DNA of 64,000 nt from Buchnera aphidicola (Brevicoryne brassicae) (GCF_005082825.1 NZ_CP034882.1:195932-259931); one strand, 5' to 3'. Shown: positions 19,617 to 31,203, numbered from the stretch's first letter. Notes: generated by a model from the sequence alone, not told the origin. Numbers and translations: made by a program.

Positions 19617-19765
19617 TAGTTAAAAAAATAAATATTTAATTTTTATTTACATATTATAAATTTAGTTATTCACTATACTGTATGTATCTTCAATGAAGAT
19701 CACTACAATTATTTTAAATTTTAAATATACTTGAATTCACACACATTAAATATTTATTTTATATT

Positions 19766-20299
19766 ATGAAGCATATTATTGAAGTTATTATCTCAGAAAA
19801 AGAATTGGATATACGTGTTCGAAAATTAGGTAAAGAAATTACTAAAAAGTATCAAAATAGCACAAATACAATGATATTAATTGCATTGCTACGTGGTTCT
19901 TTTGTTTTTATAGCAGATTTATGTCGTAGAATTAAAATTCAACATGAAATAGATTTTATGACTACTTCTAGTTATGGACGAGGAATAGTATCTAGTGGCG
20001 ATGTAAAAATTATAAAAGATTTAGATGAAGATATTTATAATAAAAATGTATTAATTGTAGAAGATATTATTGATTCAGGAAAAACTTTGAGTAAAGTATT
20101 AGAGATTTTAAAGCTTAGAAAACCAAAATCTTTATCAATTTGTACTCTTTTAGATAAACCAGAATGTCGTGAAGTTAATATTAGTGTTGATTTTATAGGT
20201 TTTTCTATTCCAGATGATTTTGTTGTAGGTTATGGTATTGATTACGCTCAATCCTACCGTTATCTACCGTATATAGGAAAAGTAATTTTTAAAAAATAA
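19766..20299 (+). CDS. hpt: Hypoxanthine phosphoribosyltransferase
   Basis: Purine salvage: hypoxanthine (and guanine) plus PRPP to IMP/GMP. 177 residues (E. coli 178). The PRPP loop is [13 protein letters not shown], and [12 protein letters not shown] and the end motif [15 protein letters not shown] are conserved. It is divergent from thrA and convergent with panC, with only 15 bp between the two stops. With guaC in this window it forms part of purine interconversion. A 7-1-7 inverted repeat (19686-19700) lies upstream. Confidence 0.97.
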   Translation: MKHIIEVIISEKELDIRVRKLGKEITKKYQNSTNTMILIALLRGSFVFIADLCRRIKIQHEIDFMTTSSYGRGIVSSGDVKIIKDLDEDIYNKNVLIVEDIIDSGKTLSKVLEILKLRKPKSLSICTLLDKPECREVNISVDFIGFSIPDDFVVGYGIDYAQSYRYLPYIGKVIFKK

Positions 20300-20314
20300 T
20301 AAATCTTTAATTAA

Positions 20315-21163
20315 TTAAAAAATTTTTTTATTATCAATTAAACGAGTTTTACCTAACCATGCTGATGCAAGGATAATTATTTTTTTGCTTTTTTCAGATG
20401 ACAAATTTAGTGTGTTACGGTCGTATATATCAAAAATATCTATTAAAAAACCTTTTTTTATTAAAGAAAATCTAGATTCATCAATAATTTTTTTTCTATT
20501 TTCAATGTTTTGTGTGATAATTTTTTTTGAGGTTTTTTGTATAATTTTATATAAATAAGGTGCTATTTTTTTTTGTTCCACAGTCAAATTATTATTTCTT
20601 GAACTTAAAGCTAGTCCATTTTTTAATCTTATTGTGGGTAAGCTAATGATTTTTATCATATAATTTAGTTCTTTTACAAGAGTTTTTATTATTAATAATT
20701 GCTGGTAATCTTTTTCTCCAAAAAAAGAAAAATTAGGTTGTATTATATTAAATAACTTAGAAATTATTGTTGTAACCCCTTTAAAATGTCCTGGTCGCGA
20801 TTGACCTTCTACCACTTTTGATAATTTAGGTACTTCAACAAACGTTTGATTTTTTATACCATTTGGATAAATATCATTGACATTAGGAAAAAACATAATG
20901 TTTACACCAATGTTTTGTAAAATTTGATAATCTTCTTTAAAAGTTTTAGGATAATTTTGTAAATCTAATAAATTATTAAATTGCATAGGATTAATAAAGA
21001 TACTTACAATAATAATATCCGCATATTTTTTTGACAATAAAATTAACTTTATATGACCATCATGCAAATTACCCATTGTAGGTATTAATCCTATTGTATT
21101 TTTAGTTTTTTTTAGTAGTTGTATTTTTTTATGTAAAGCGTTTACTGTTCTAATTAGATACAT
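20315..21163 (-). CDS. panC: Pantothenate synthetase
   Basis: Joins pantoate and beta-alanine with ATP to make pantothenate, the coenzyme A precursor. 282 residues (E. coli 283). PTMGNLHDGH holds the adenylate-binding histidines; GEKDYQQL and GLALSSRNNNL are further active-site motifs. It follows panB by 19 bp, one operon. E. coli panD, which makes beta-alanine, is not next to it, so beta-alanine must come from elsewhere. Confidence 0.97.
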   Translation of the reverse strand: MYLIRTVNALHKKIQLLKKTKNTIGLIPTMGNLHDGHIKLILLSKKYADIIIVSIFINPMQFNNLLDLQNYPKTFKEDYQILQNIGVNIMFFPNVNDIYPNGIKNQTFVEVPKLSKVVEGQSRPGHFKGVTTIISKLFNIIQPNFSFFGEKDYQQLLIIKTLVKELNYMIKIISLPTIRLKNGLALSSRNNNLTVEQKKIAPYLYKIIQKTSKKIITQNIENRKKIIDESRFSLIKKGFLIDIFDIYDRNTLNLSSEKSKKIIILASAWLGKTRLIDNKKIF

Positions 21164-21182
21164 ATATTTATCACTCTATTTT

Positions 21183-21974
21183 TTAATAGCTATACATATT
21201 ATTAGGATAAAGACTATTTTTTACTTCTTTTATATATCTTTGAATAGCATTTTGAATGCTGCCACTTTCAGAAAGAAAGTTTTTTGAAAATTTAGGTGTT
21301 TTCCCTTCAGTTATCCCTAATAAGTCTTGCATTACTAGAATTTGTCCATTTGTATTACTACCTGCTCCTATTCCAATAACGGGAATAGATAAATTTTCTG
21401 TTATTTGCTTTGCTAATAGTGCTGGAATACATTCTACTACGAGCATTTTAATTCCCGCTTCTTCTAATAAAAAAGCTTCTTCTATTAATTTATTTGCATC
21501 GTTTTTTTCTTTTCCTTGTACTTTGTAGCCACTTAAATAATTAAATGATTGAGGTGTTAGACCTATATGACCACATACTAATATTGATCTTTCAGATAAT
21601 TCCTTAATAATTTTTATCAACCATTTCCCACCTTCTATTTTTATCATGTTTGCACCAGATTGTATAATTTTAGCAGTGTTTTTAAGTGCTATTTTTGTTT
21701 CATAATAAGACATAAAGGGTAGATCAGATAATAAAAAAACATTTGGAGCTCCTTTTCTTACTGCTTTTGTATGATATTCAATATCTTTAACTTTTACTGG
21801 TAATGTAGAACTATTACCTTGTATAGTCATTCCAAGAGAGTCACCTACAAGTATAACGGGAACTCCTTGATTGGAAAATAATTTAGCAAAGCTAAAATCA
21901 TAAGCTGTAATAGCTGCAAATTTTTTTTTATGGACTTTCCAATAATTTAATTTAGATATAGTTATATTTTCCAT
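21183..21974 (-). CDS. panB: 3-methyl-2-oxobutanoate hydroxymethyltransferase
   Basis: Makes ketopantoate from 2-oxoisovalerate and methylene-tetrahydrofolate. 263 residues from ATG 21974 (E. coli 264). Conserved blocks: [20 protein letters not shown] with a metal ligand, [10 protein letters not shown], and [11 protein letters not shown]. Start choice: ATG 21974 has AAGG five bases before it; a GTG six bases upstream (21980) is less likely. It is the first gene of panB-panC. The 2-oxoisovalerate substrate comes from the valine pathway, whose first enzyme is IlvIH (56074-58270). Confidence 0.95.
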   Translation of the reverse strand: MENITISKLNYWKVHKKKFAAITAYDFSFAKLFSNQGVPVILVGDSLGMTIQGNSSTLPVKVKDIEYHTKAVRKGAPNVFLLSDLPFMSYYETKIALKNTAKIIQSGANMIKIEGGKWLIKIIKELSERSILVCGHIGLTPQSFNYLSGYKVQGKEKNDANKLIEEAFLLEEAGIKMLVVECIPALLAKQITENLSIPVIGIGAGSNTNGQILVMQDLLGITEGKTPKFSKNFLSESGSIQNAIQRYIKEVKNSLYPNNMYSY

Positions 21975-22030
21975 ATTCACCTTAATTTGATTAAACTTGT
22001 AATGTTAATCTTATACATTTTAATAAAATA

Positions 22031-22068
22031 GAGGATACTCGGAATAATGTAAAAAATCGAGTATCCTT
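22031..22068 (-). terminator. Terminator after dksA
   Basis: GGATACTCG (22033-22041) pairs with CGAGTATCC (22058-22066), extended by an A-T and a G-U pair, with a 16-base A-rich loop. On the minus strand it is followed by a mostly-U stretch. It lies 36 bp past the dksA stop and before the panB start. Confidence 0.7.
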
Positions 22069-22103
22069 ATTAAAAAATTTTAACTTTTATAAAATATTTA
22101 TCA

Positions 22104-22559
22104 TCAACCAGTCATTTGTTTTTCTCTAATTTCTGCTAATGTTTTACAATCTATGCAAAGATTAGCAGTAGGTCTAGCTTCTAAACGACGAATTCCAATT
22201 TCAATACCACAAGAATTACAGTAACCAAAATCTTTTTCTTTTATTTTTTTTAAAGTGATTTCAATTTTTTTAATTAGTTTTCGACTACGATCTCGATTTC
22301 GCAATTCTAAGCTAAATTCTTCTTCTTGTGTTGCTCGATCAATAGGATCAGGAAAATTAGTAGCTTTATCTTGTATATAGAGTAGAGTATGGTTAATTTC
22401 AACTTTTAATTGATTTTTCCATGTTTTAAGGATTTTATAAAAGTGCAACATTTGATCTTCATTCATATATTGTTCGTCTATTTTTTTTTGATAAGGTTTT
22501 AAACCAGCAATAGAAAGAACATTTAAAGATGATGTTTTTTTATTTTTTTCTTTTTCCAT
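22104..22559 (-). CDS. dksA: RNA polymerase-binding transcription factor DksA
   Basis: Binds the secondary channel of RNA polymerase and, with ppGpp, changes promoter choice. 151 residues, as in E. coli. The coiled-coil tip [14 protein letters not shown] has both acidic residues (Asp71, Asp74) required for activity. The zinc finger CNSCG...CIDCK has four cysteines. The C-terminal helix ends [12 protein letters not shown] strong ribosome site (GGAG) stands before the ATG. Its survival is notable where few regulators remain. Confidence 0.98.
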   Translation of the reverse strand: MEKEKNKKTSSLNVLSIAGLKPYQKKIDEQYMNEDQMLHFYKILKTWKNQLKVEINHTLLYIQDKATNFPDPIDRATQEEEFSLELRNRDRSRKLIKKIEITLKKIKEKDFGYCNSCGIEIGIRRLEARPTANLCIDCKTLAEIREKQMTG

Positions 22560-22922
22560 AGCTCTCTCCGAGATAGTATATGTGCGAAAAATTTCATATT
22601 AAATATGTTTTTAAATAGGGGAATTTTTTATATATGATTGTTTTTAATTTATTTAAAAAAATATTTTTAAAAATATTTTTTTATAATATATATTATTATG
22701 TGTATTATTTTTTTTTACATATATATAGTAATATTATTTATTATAATAAATAATTTTAATACAAACTATATTTAAATATTTTTTTATAAAATGCTAGTTT
22801 TTTAAAAAATATTTATTTTATCTTAAAATATATAATATATATTACCTTTATAATAAAATAATATACATTTTGTATAAATATTTTATAAAATACTATTTTT
22901 TAAAATGGTATAAAAATAATAT
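22560..22922. other. Gene-free divergent intergenic region, about 93% A+T
   Basis: 363 bp between dksA and truA. Bases 22560-22620 still have mixed composition and hold the dksA ribosome site and the palindrome CATATTAAATATG. By eye count the remaining 300 bases contain about 20 G or C. E. coli has sfsA on this side of dksA; no trace of a coding frame is readable. Confidence 0.7.
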
Positions 22923-23707
22923 ATGAAAAAAATAGTTTTAGGAGTTGAATATGATGGAACTTTTTATCATGGATGGCAACGTCAAAAAAATGTACCTAGT
23001 ATTCAAGAAGAAATAGAAAAAGCATTATCTATAATTGCTAATCACAAAATAGAAGTAATATCTGCAGGGAGAACTGATGCCGGAGTTCATAGTATAGGAC
23101 AGGTAATACATTTTAATACTACAGCTGTTCGAAAGATAACATCTTGGACAACAGGAGTAAATAGTTATTTATCTAAATATATTTCTATTCTTTGGGCAAA
23201 AGAGATTTCAGAAGAATTTCATTCTCGTTATAGTGCAATTACACGTTCTTATCGTTATATAATATATAATCATAATTTTCGTTCTGCTATTTTTCAGAAT
23301 AGAGTAAATCATGTTTATAGAAAACTAGATGTAAATAAAATGAATTTTGAAGCACAATTTTTATTAGGAGAGCATGATTTTACATCTTTTAGAGCTTTTA
23401 ATTGTCAATCAAATTCTCCTTGGAGAAAAATTATAAAATTAAATGTTCAGCGTATTCATGATTGGATAATAATTGATATTACAGCTAATTCTTTTTTATA
23501 TCACATGGTTCGAAACATAGTTGGTTCTTTAATTGAAATTGGGTATTTAAAAAAAAAAATTTTTGGATGCAAGAATTATTAAAAAAGAAGAATAGAAGTC
23601 TGGCAGGAAGTATGGCTCCAGCTAAAGGTTTATATTTAATGTGTGTAGAATATCCTTCAAAGTTTAATTTACCAATAAAAACACACAATCCTATTTTTTT
23701 TATATAA
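22923..23707 (+). pseudogene. truA: tRNA pseudouridine synthase A, frameshifted in an 11-A tract (may be slippage-rescued)
   Basis: Makes pseudouridine at positions 38-40 of tRNAs. The first frame (22923-23582) carries the catalytic Asp in [13 protein letters not shown] and runs to [16 protein letters not shown]. It then enters an 11-A run (23549-23559) and ends with a non-homologous tail. The expected end, [15 protein letters not shown] and then KGLYLMCVEYP, is intact in another frame up to TAA 23705-23707. One more A (12) joins the two into about 261 residues (E. coli 270). Both halves look well conserved, which speaks against old decay. Confidence 0.85.
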
Positions 23708-23770
23708 AAAAATCAATATTAGTAAATTTACTTTAAAATAAATATTTACGTTTATAAACGTATTATTAGC

Positions 23771-26080
23771 ATGATTTGGGAAGATCTGAATGCGCATAAT
23801 AAAAAAAAAATTTTGATAAAGATATCTTTTTTAACCTTGATTTTATTTGTTTTTTATGGATTATATCTATACTTTAAAATAGGTAGATTAATTAATGGAA
23901 AAGTATGGGATTTTCCTACTTCAATATACGGACGTATAATTAACTTAGAACCAGGTAGTTTGTATTCACCAGAAGAGATTTTAAGTCTTTTAAAAAATAC
24001 CATGTATAAAAAAGTAGATACTGTTATGCTTCCAGGAGAATATAGTATTAAAAATAATACTATAGAATTTATACGACGTTCTTTTGAATTTCCCGATATT
24101 AAAGAAAATGAAATTTATGCGAGATTGTCTTTTAATAAAAATGTTTTAACTAAAATTACCAATATTGAAAATAATCGTGATTTTAGTTTTTTTCGTTTAG
24201 AGCCTAAGTTGATTACTATGTTAAAATCTCCTGAAAGAAAAAAACGTATATTTATTTCTCGTAATCAATTTCCCGAAATATTAGTTAAAACACTATTAGC
24301 AATTGAAGATAAACATTTTTATGAACATGATGGTATTAATATATCTTCTATAGGACGAGCTTTTTTAGTCAATATAATGGCAGGACATATGATACAAGGT
24401 GGTAGTACTCTTACTCAACAGCTTGTGAAAAATCTTTTTTTAACTAATACTCGTTCAATTGTAAGAAAAATTAATGAAATGTATATGGCTTTAATTTTGG
24501 ACTGCTTTTATACAAAAAATAGAATTTTAGAATTATATTTAAATGAAGTTTATTTAGGACAAGATGGTGATGAACAAATTCGAGGATTTCCACTTGCTAG
24601 TATTTATTATTTTGGACGACCAATAGATGAATTAACTTTAGATCAATATGCTTTATTAGTAGGAATGGTAAAAGGAGCTTCTTTATATAATCCCTGGACT
24701 AATCCTAGTTCTGCATTAAAAAGAAGAAATTTGGTGTTATTTTCATTATATGATCAAAAATATATCACAAAAGATATATATCAAGATTTATGTAAACGAT
24801 CTTTAAATATTCAACCTAAAGGTGATATTATTTCACCTTATCCTTCTTTTGTACAACTAGTATATGCTGAATTAAAAAAAAAAATTAATTACTCAATTGA
24901 AAATTTTTCAGGTTTAAAAATTTTTACAACTTTAGATTCTCTGTCACAAAATTCAGTAGAAACAGCTGTAAAAATAGAAATATCTAGATTAAAAAAACAA
25001 AAAAGATTAAAAGACTTAGAAGTTGCCATGATTGTTATAGATAAATTTACCGGAGAAATACAAGCACTTATTGGAAGTGCTAATCCAAAGTTTAATGGTT
25101 ATAACCGTGCTTTAAATGCACGTCGTTCTATTGGTTCTCTATCTAAACCAATAACATATTTAACTGCTTTATCCCAACCAAACAAGTATAATTTAAATAC
25201 TTGGATTTCTGATAAACCTATTATAGTAAAATTAGATAATGGAGAATATTGGTCTCCAAATAATAATAATTATCGTTTTAGTGGAAAAGTAATGTTATTA
25301 GATGCTTTAGTTAAATCAATCAATATACCAACAGTAAATATAAGTCTAGATATAGGATTAAAAACATTAATTGATAGTTGGTTTCGTTTAGGTGTTTCTA
25401 AAAAATATCTTACTCCCTTTCCATCGATATCCTTAGGAGCTATTAATTTAACTCCAATTGAGATAGGACAAGTTTTTCAGATTATTGCTAATAATGGATA
25501 TAAATCATCATTATCTTCAGTTAGATCAGTTGTCTCTAATGATGGTAAAGTATTGTATCAGAGTTTACCTGAATCAAAACATATAATTTCTTCTGAAGCT
25601 TCTTATTTAACAATGTTTGCTATGCAACAAGTTATAAAAAGCGGAACAGCAAAATCATTAGGACAAGCTTTCAAAAATATTAATTTAGCAGGAAAAACTG
25701 GAACGACAAATAATTTAGTAGATAATTGGTTTGTAGGTATTGATGGAAAACAAGTAGTTATTACTTGGATAGGAAGAGATAATAATAAAACGACTAGATT
25801 ATATAGTTCTTCTGGTGCTATGCGAATTTATCAAAAATATCTTGAGTATCAACATCCAAAAATTTTAGTTTTAAAAACTCCGAGAAATATTGATATGTTT
25901 TATGTTGATAATTCAGGGAAATTATTTTGTGAAAAAAATAATGAGAATAATAGGTATATACCTATATGGTCTATAAATAATCAAAAAATTTGTCATAAAA
26001 GAAAGTTATTAAAATATTTTTCAAGCATTGAAAATAAAAAAAATTCTCTTTTATTTTGGTTGAAAGATTTATTTTTATAG
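23771..26080 (+). CDS. mrcB: Penicillin-binding protein 1B (bifunctional glycosyltransferase/transpeptidase)
   Basis: Polymerises and crosslinks peptidoglycan in the periplasm. 769 residues (E. coli 844; shorter at both ends). One membrane segment at about 15-34, then the UB2H region. The GT51 glycosyltransferase begins with IEDKHFYEHDG (catalytic Glu179) and GGSTLTQQLVKNLFL. The transpeptidase has the SxxK serine at Ser456 in SIGSLSKP, the SIN motif in KSINIPTVN and KTGTTNN at about 642. All catalytic parts are present. It uses the lipid II produced by the mra/mur genes at 42966-52860. Confidence 0.97.
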   Translation: MIWEDLNAHNKKKILIKISFLTLILFVFYGLYLYFKIGRLINGKVWDFPTSIYGRIINLEPGSLYSPEEILSLLKNTMYKKVDTVMLPGEYSIKNNTIEFIRRSFEFPDIKENEIYARLSFNKNVLTKITNIENNRDFSFFRLEPKLITMLKSPERKKRIFISRNQFPEILVKTLLAIEDKHFYEHDGINISSIGRAFLVNIMAGHMIQGGSTLTQQLVKNLFLTNTRSIVRKINEMYMALILDCFYTKNRILELYLNEVYLGQDGDEQIRGFPLASIYYFGRPIDELTLDQYALLVGMVKGASLYNPWTNPSSALKRRNLVLFSLYDQKYITKDIYQDLCKRSLNIQPKGDIISPYPSFVQLVYAELKKKINYSIENFSGLKIFTTLDSLSQNSVETAVKIEISRLKKQKRLKDLEVAMIVIDKFTGEIQALIGSANPKFNGYNRALNARRSIGSLSKPITYLTALSQPNKYNLNTWISDKPIIVKLDNGEYWSPNNNNYRFSGKVMLLDALVKSINIPTVNISLDIGLKTLIDSWFRLGVSKKYLTPFPSISLGAINLTPIEIGQVFQIIANNGYKSSLSSVRSVVSNDGKVLYQSLPESKHIISSEASYLTMFAMQQVIKSGTAKSLGQAFKNINLAGKTGTTNNLVDNWFVGIDGKQVVITWIGRDNNKTTRLYSSSGAMRIYQKYLEYQHPKILVLKTPRNIDMFYVDNSGKLFCEKNNENNRYIPIWSINNQKICHKRKLLKYFSSIENKKNSLLFWLKDLFL

Positions 26081-26266
26081 TAAAATTGCAAATTTTATTT
26101 TTTTATTTATTTTATAAAAAACATTATCAATGTCTTATTAATTGCTATTTTTTATTGAATTTATATGTAAAATTTAACTTAAAAAATAATAAAAGTATTT
26201 AAAAATAATAAAAAATTTTTGAAAAATATCATTTAATTCAAAAATTTTTAATATGAGAATTATAGT

Positions 26267-28897
26267 ATGTTAATCAAAATTTTTACTAAAATATTTGGTA
26301 ATCGTAACAATCGTATTTTAAATAAATTTGAAAAAATAGTATTTTCTATTAATAAACTAGAAAAAACTTTTAAGAATTTTTCAGATGAAAGGTTAAAAAA
26401 TAACACAAAATTATTTCGTTTACGATTAAATAATGGCGAAACCTTAGAAAATTTACTACCAGAAGCTTTTGCTACAGTTAGAGAAGCCAGTAAACGTGTT
26501 TTTAATATGCGTCATTTCGATGTTCAAATACTTGGTGGAATAGTGTTAAATAATCAATGTATTGCAGAAATGCGAACAGGTGAAGGAAAAACGTTAACTT
26601 CTACATTACCAGCTTATTTAAATGCATTATCTGGGAAAGGTGTTCATATAGTAACTATGAATGATTATTTAGCTCGTAGAGATGCTGAAAAAAACACTCC
26701 ATTATTTCAATTTCTTGATTTAAAAGTTGGTTTGAATTTGTCTGAAATGTCTTTTATATCTAAAAAAAATGCTTACTTATCTGACATTACGTACGGTACA
26801 AATAATGAATATGGCTTTGATTATTTACGTGATAATATGATTTTCTCTGCTGAAGAAAGAGTTCAAAGAGGATTAAATTATGCATTAGTAGACGAAGTAG
26901 ATTCTATTTTAATAGATGAAGCTAGAACACCTTTAATTATTTCAGGACCTTCAGAAAATAGTTCTGAGATATATAAAGAAATTAATAAAATTGTACCTTT
27001 TTTAGTTTTTCAAAAACAGGAAGATTCGGATTTTTTTCAAGGAAAAGGACATTTTTTTATTGACGAAAAATCAAGACAAGTACATTTAACAGAAAGAGGA
27101 TTAATTGAAATTGAAAGAATTTTGTTTGATAGAAAATTAATGGTAAAAAATGACTCTTTATATTCTTCAAATAATATAATATTAATGCATCATGTTTTAT
27201 CTGCACTTCGTGCTCATAAATTATTTATTCGAAACGTAGATTACATTGTAAAAGATGATAATGTAATTATCGTAGATGAACATACAGGACGTACTATGCC
27301 AGGAAGAAGATGGTCAGATGGATTACATCAAGCAATAGAAGCAAAAGAAAACGTTTCTATAAAAAATGAAAATCAAACACTGGCATCTATTACTTTTCAA
27401 AATTATTTTCGTTTATATAAAAAAATTGCTGGTATGACAGGAACTGCTGCAACTGAATCTTTTGAATTTAGTTCTATTTATAACCTTGATACTGTTGTTA
27501 TACCAACAAATAGACCTATGATTCGTAAAGATCTACCTGATTTAGTTTATATAACTGAAAAAGAAAAAATTAATTCTATTATTAAAGATATCCAAGAATG
27601 TATAAAATCAAATAAACCTGTACTAGTTGGAACAGTTTCTATTGAAAAATCAGAAATTATTTCTAAAGAATTAAAAAAATTGAATATTAAACATAGTGTT
27701 TTAAACGCTAAATTTCATGCTAAAGAAGCTGAGATTATAGCACAAGCAGGTAAATCTAAAGCTGTAACAATCGCGACTAATATGGCAGGACGGGGTACGG
27801 ATATAGTTCTTGGTGGTAATTTAGATGCAGAATTAAATAAATATATAGATAAAACCCCACATTTAATTGAACAAATTAAAAAAAAATGGCAAGAACAGCA
27901 TGATTTAATTGTTTCATTAGGTGGTCTACATATAATTGGTACTGAACGTCATGAATCACGTCGTATTGATAATCAGTTAATCGGACGTTCTGGTCGTCAA
28001 GGAGATAGTGGTTCTTCTCGTTTTTATCTTTCTATGGAAGATACCTTAATGAGAATATTTGCTTCAGATAAAATTATTCATATGATGCGAAAAATAGGAT
28101 TGTCTTTTAATGAAGCCATTGAGCATCCTTGGGTGACAAAAGCTATAGAAAATGCTCAAAAAAAAGTAGAAAATCGAAATTTTGATATTAGAAAACAATT
28201 ACTAGAATATGATGATATTATTAATGAACAGCGTTGTGTGATTTATTCTCAACGTAATAAGTTAATTGATGCAAAAGATATACAAAATATTATTAATGAC
28301 ATTTTATCAGATGTTTTAATTAGTACTATTAATACTTATCTTTCTGGTATAAAAGTAAAAGAAATAAAAAATATTATCAGTTTAGAAAAAAAGTTAAATC
28401 TTGATTTTCATTTGAATGTGCCTGTTTCTAGTTGGTTTAATATAGATTCTAGTTTGACAAGTAAAGATATTACAGAGAAAATTATTGATTTTGCAAGAAT
28501 TAATTATAAAAATAAAGAAAAGTTAATTGGTGAAAAAAATTTGCGAACAATAGAAAAATTTATTATGTTGCAAACTTTAGACTCTCTTTGGACAGATCAT
28601 TTATCAGCTATAGATTATTTAAGACAAGGTATTCATTTAAGGGGTTATGCTCAAAAAGATCCCAAGCAAGAATATAAACGCGAATCTTTTAATATGTTTT
28701 CTAACATGTTAGAATTATTAAAATACGAGGTAGTTTCTTTTCTTAGTAAAATTAACTTATCTTATGCAAAAAAATATATTAATGCGCATCAACATTTAAT
28801 ATCACCACCAATTTTTCATAATATTAAAATTAGTCGAAATATACTTTGTATTTGTGGTTCAGGAAAAAAATACAAGCATTGTCACGGTATTTTATAA
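26267..28897 (+). CDS. secA: Preprotein translocase ATPase SecA
   Basis: Motor that drives proteins through SecYEG. 876 residues (E. coli 901). Walker A is TGEGKT with Lys108; [11 protein letters not shown] is the DEAD-like motif; [12 protein letters not shown] and [18 protein letters not shown] are helicase motifs in the second nucleotide fold. The C-terminal zinc site [14 protein letters not shown] (SecB-type) is kept, with a shortened linker before it. mutT remains directly downstream as in E. coli, but ftsZ and secM are not upstream. Confidence 0.98.
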   Translation: MLIKIFTKIFGNRNNRILNKFEKIVFSINKLEKTFKNFSDERLKNNTKLFRLRLNNGETLENLLPEAFATVREASKRVFNMRHFDVQILGGIVLNNQCIAEMRTGEGKTLTSTLPAYLNALSGKGVHIVTMNDYLARRDAEKNTPLFQFLDLKVGLNLSEMSFISKKNAYLSDITYGTNNEYGFDYLRDNMIFSAEERVQRGLNYALVDEVDSILIDEARTPLIISGPSENSSEIYKEINKIVPFLVFQKQEDSDFFQGKGHFFIDEKSRQVHLTERGLIEIERILFDRKLMVKNDSLYSSNNIILMHHVLSALRAHKLFIRNVDYIVKDDNVIIVDEHTGRTMPGRRWSDGLHQAIEAKENVSIKNENQTLASITFQNYFRLYKKIAGMTGTAATESFEFSSIYNLDTVVIPTNRPMIRKDLPDLVYITEKEKINSIIKDIQECIKSNKPVLVGTVSIEKSEIISKELKKLNIKHSVLNAKFHAKEAEIIAQAGKSKAVTIATNMAGRGTDIVLGGNLDAELNKYIDKTPHLIEQIKKKWQEQHDLIVSLGGLHIIGTERHESRRIDNQLIGRSGRQGDSGSSRFYLSMEDTLMRIFASDKIIHMMRKIGLSFNEAIEHPWVTKAIENAQKKVENRNFDIRKQLLEYDDIINEQRCVIYSQRNKLIDAKDIQNIINDILSDVLISTINTYLSGIKVKEIKNIISLEKKLNLDFHLNVPVSSWFNIDSSLTSKDITEKIIDFARINYKNKEKLIGEKNLRTIEKFIMLQTLDSLWTDHLSAIDYLRQGIHLRGYAQKDPKQEYKRESFNMFSNMLELLKYEVVSFLSKINLSYAKKYINAHQHLISPPIFHNIKISRNILCICGSGKKYKHCHGIL

Positions 28898-28952
28898 AAA
28901 CTTAATTCTTAAAATAAGTAATTAAAATAGTTTTTTTATAGGAAAATATTAA

Positions 28953-29352
28953 ATGAAATATATTAATGCAGCAATTGGAATTATTATAAAAAAAAAAGAT
29001 TTATATAACAAAAGGAAAGTGTAAACAAAATTTATGGGAATTTCCAGGTGGAAAAATTAAAAGACATGAAAATATAATACATGCATTAAAAAGAGAATTA
29101 TCAGAAGAAGTTGGTATTACAATATTAAAATTTAAATTTTTTCAATATAACAAATATGTTAATGTTAAAACAATTTTAAAATTATATTTTTTTTTAATAT
29201 ATAAATGAAAAGGAGAACCTTATAGTAAAGAAGGATATTTTTATCTTTGGGAATTTGTCTATAATTTAAATCCCTACGAATTTCCACAGACAAATTTCAA
29301 CGTTTTAAATTCACTTAAGAATAATGCCAATATTTTTGATGCTTCCATATAA
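28953..29352 (+). pseudogene. mutT: mutT pseudogene (8-oxo-dGTP diphosphatase), frameshift and nonsense codon
   Basis: MutT hydrolyses 8-oxo-dGTP to avoid A:T to C:G mutation. ATG 28953 with a GGA ribosome site opens a frame that shifts in a 10-A run (28988-28997). The second frame reads IYITKGK, WEFPGGKIKRHE and a perfect Nudix box ending RELSEEVGI. Further on, a TGA stands where E. coli has the Trp codon before EGEP (here KGEP); the frame then continues with YSKEGYFYLWEF to TAA 29352. Two independent lesions make this a true, recent pseudogene, unlike the other poly(A) cases. Position after secA and before coaE matches E. coli. Confidence 0.88.
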
Positions 29353-29394
29353 AAAAATATTAAAACATATTTAAAAATAAAATAGTTAAATATG

Positions 29395-30048
29395 TTAGTA
29401 AAATTTTGTTAAATAATTTTTTTTTATGTTTTTTATTTTTTTTTGATTATTCATTTTCGATAAATATGAATAAAAAGAATTAAAATAATAAACATACTTA
29501 TTTATTTTATAAATGCTATGTTTATTAAAAATAATATCGTCTGATACAGAAATTCTTTTTTTTCTACTTGCTTGTAATGCAATAATTTTTTTTGCTGTTT
29601 GTAGATTTATATTATCTCTTTTCATGATACGTTTTATTTGATTTTTTATAGTTGTATCTACTAAAAGAATTCTGTTTGGTTTTTTTTCTAGATTTTTTTC
29701 AATGAGTAGAGGTACTACCCAAAGGCACCAATTTGATTTAATAAGTTTTATTTGATTTTTACTTTCTTGATAAATTTTTGGATGTAATAAGTTTTCTAGC
29801 CATAATCTATAATTTTTATTGTTAAAAACATACTCTCTAAGTAAAAGTCTATCAATTAAATTATTTGAGTTTAATATTTTTTTTCCAAATTTTTTTTTAA
29901 TAGAATTTGATATTTGATAATTATTTTTTATTATATTTTTTGCAATCACATCGGTATCAATAACATTGATACCTATTTTTTTAAAACTATTAGAGACTGT
30001 AGTTTTTCCACTACCAATGCCTCCAGTAAGTGCTACAATATAAGTCAT
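29395..30048 (-). CDS. coaE: Dephospho-CoA kinase
   Basis: Last step of coenzyme A synthesis. 217 residues (E. coli 206). The P-loop GGIGSGKTT lies at about 9-17; VIDTDVIAKNI holds the substrate-binding Asp; PLLIE and the lid region RDNINLQTAKKII follow. It is convergent with mutT and divergent from guaC, the order of the E. coli mutT-coaE-guaC segment. It works downstream of PanB and PanC in the CoA route. Confidence 0.96.
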   Translation of the reverse strand: MTYIVALTGGIGSGKTTVSNSFKKIGINVIDTDVIAKNIIKNNYQISNSIKKKFGKKILNSNNLIDRLLLREYVFNNKNYRLWLENLLHPKIYQESKNQIKLIKSNWCLWVVPLLIEKNLEKKPNRILLVDTTIKNQIKRIMKRDNINLQTAKKIIALQASRKKRISVSDDIIFNKHSIYKINKYVYYFNSFYSYLSKMNNQKKIKNIKKNYLTKFY

Positions 30049-30120
30049 ATTCTTTTAATAAGTATTATTTTCCGTCATTTTAATATTTATATTATACATT
30101 TAAATTAGGATGCTATTTTT

Positions 30121-31170
30121 ATGCGTATTGAAGAAGGTGTTAAATTGGGTTTTAAAGATGTTTTAATCAGACCTAAACGTTCTACATTAAAAAGTCGTTC
30201 TCAAGTTGATCTTATTCGTGTTTTTTCTTTTAAATATTCTTCTGTTATATGGTCAGGGATTCCTATTATTGCTGCAAACATGGATACAATAGGGACTTTT
30301 CAAATGGCACGATCTTTATCTAATTTCAAGATACTTACAGCAATACATAAATACTATTCTCTTGAAGATTGGAAAAATTTTGTTATTTTATCTTCTAAAG
30401 ATATATTAAATCATGTAATTGTGTCAATTGGAATATCTACAGAGGATTTTATAAAAATTAAAAAAATTTTTTTATTATCTTCTGAATTGAAATATATTTG
30501 TATTGACGTTGCCAACGGTTATTCTGAACATTTTGTTTCTTTTTTAAAGTTAATAAGAGAATGCTTTCCTGATAAAATTATTTGTGCTGGCAATGTTGTT
30601 ACTGGAGAAATGGTTGAAGAATTAATAATTTCTGGAGCAGATATAGTTAAAGTTGGTATCGGACCAGGTTCAGTATGTACTACAAGAGTTAAAACTGGTG
30701 TTGGTTATCCTCAACTTTCAGCTATTATAGAATGTGCTGATGCAGCACATGGATTAAAAGGTCAAATTATTAGTGATGGAGGATGTTCTGTTTCTGGAGA
30801 TATTGCTAAAGCTTTTGGTGCAGGTTCTGATTTCGTTATGTTAGGTGGTATGCTTTCAGGTCACAATGAATGTTCAGGAGATATAGTAGAAAAAAAATCT
30901 AAAAAATATATGTTATTTTATGGAATGAGCTCTGTTGCTGCAATGCAACGTTATACAGGAGAAATGCGAGGATATCGAGCTTCTGAAGGTAAGACTGTAA
31001 AAATACCTTTTCGTGGTGATGTAGATTTTACTATACGTGATATTTTAGGAGGCCTACGTTCTGCCTGTACTTATGTTGGTGCAGAGAAATTAAAAGAATT
31101 AACAAAAAGAACTACTTTTATAAAAGTAACTGAACAAGAAAATTGTATTTTTAATATTTTTAAAGAATAA
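30121..31170 (+). CDS. guaC: GMP reductase
   Basis: NADPH-dependent deamination of GMP to IMP, returning guanine nucleotides to the IMP pool. 349 residues (E. coli 347). The catalytic Cys186 lies in [10 protein letters not shown]; the flap region and [18 protein letters not shown] (phosphate binding) are conserved. It is followed by a very strong terminator. The pair hpt plus guaC suggests that purine interconversion is kept. Confidence 0.98.
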   Translation: MRIEEGVKLGFKDVLIRPKRSTLKSRSQVDLIRVFSFKYSSVIWSGIPIIAANMDTIGTFQMARSLSNFKILTAIHKYYSLEDWKNFVILSSKDILNHVIVSIGISTEDFIKIKKIFLLSSELKYICIDVANGYSEHFVSFLKLIRECFPDKIICAGNVVTGEMVEELIISGADIVKVGIGPGSVCTTRVKTGVGYPQLSAIIECADAAHGLKGQIISDGGCSVSGDIAKAFGAGSDFVMLGGMLSGHNECSGDIVEKKSKKYMLFYGMSSVAAMQRYTGEMRGYRASEGKTVKIPFRGDVDFTIRDILGGLRSACTYVGAEKLKELTKRTTFIKVTEQENCIFNIFKE

Positions 31171-31203
31171 AGCATCTTATATTTAAGATTTTTATTTTTT
31201 AAT

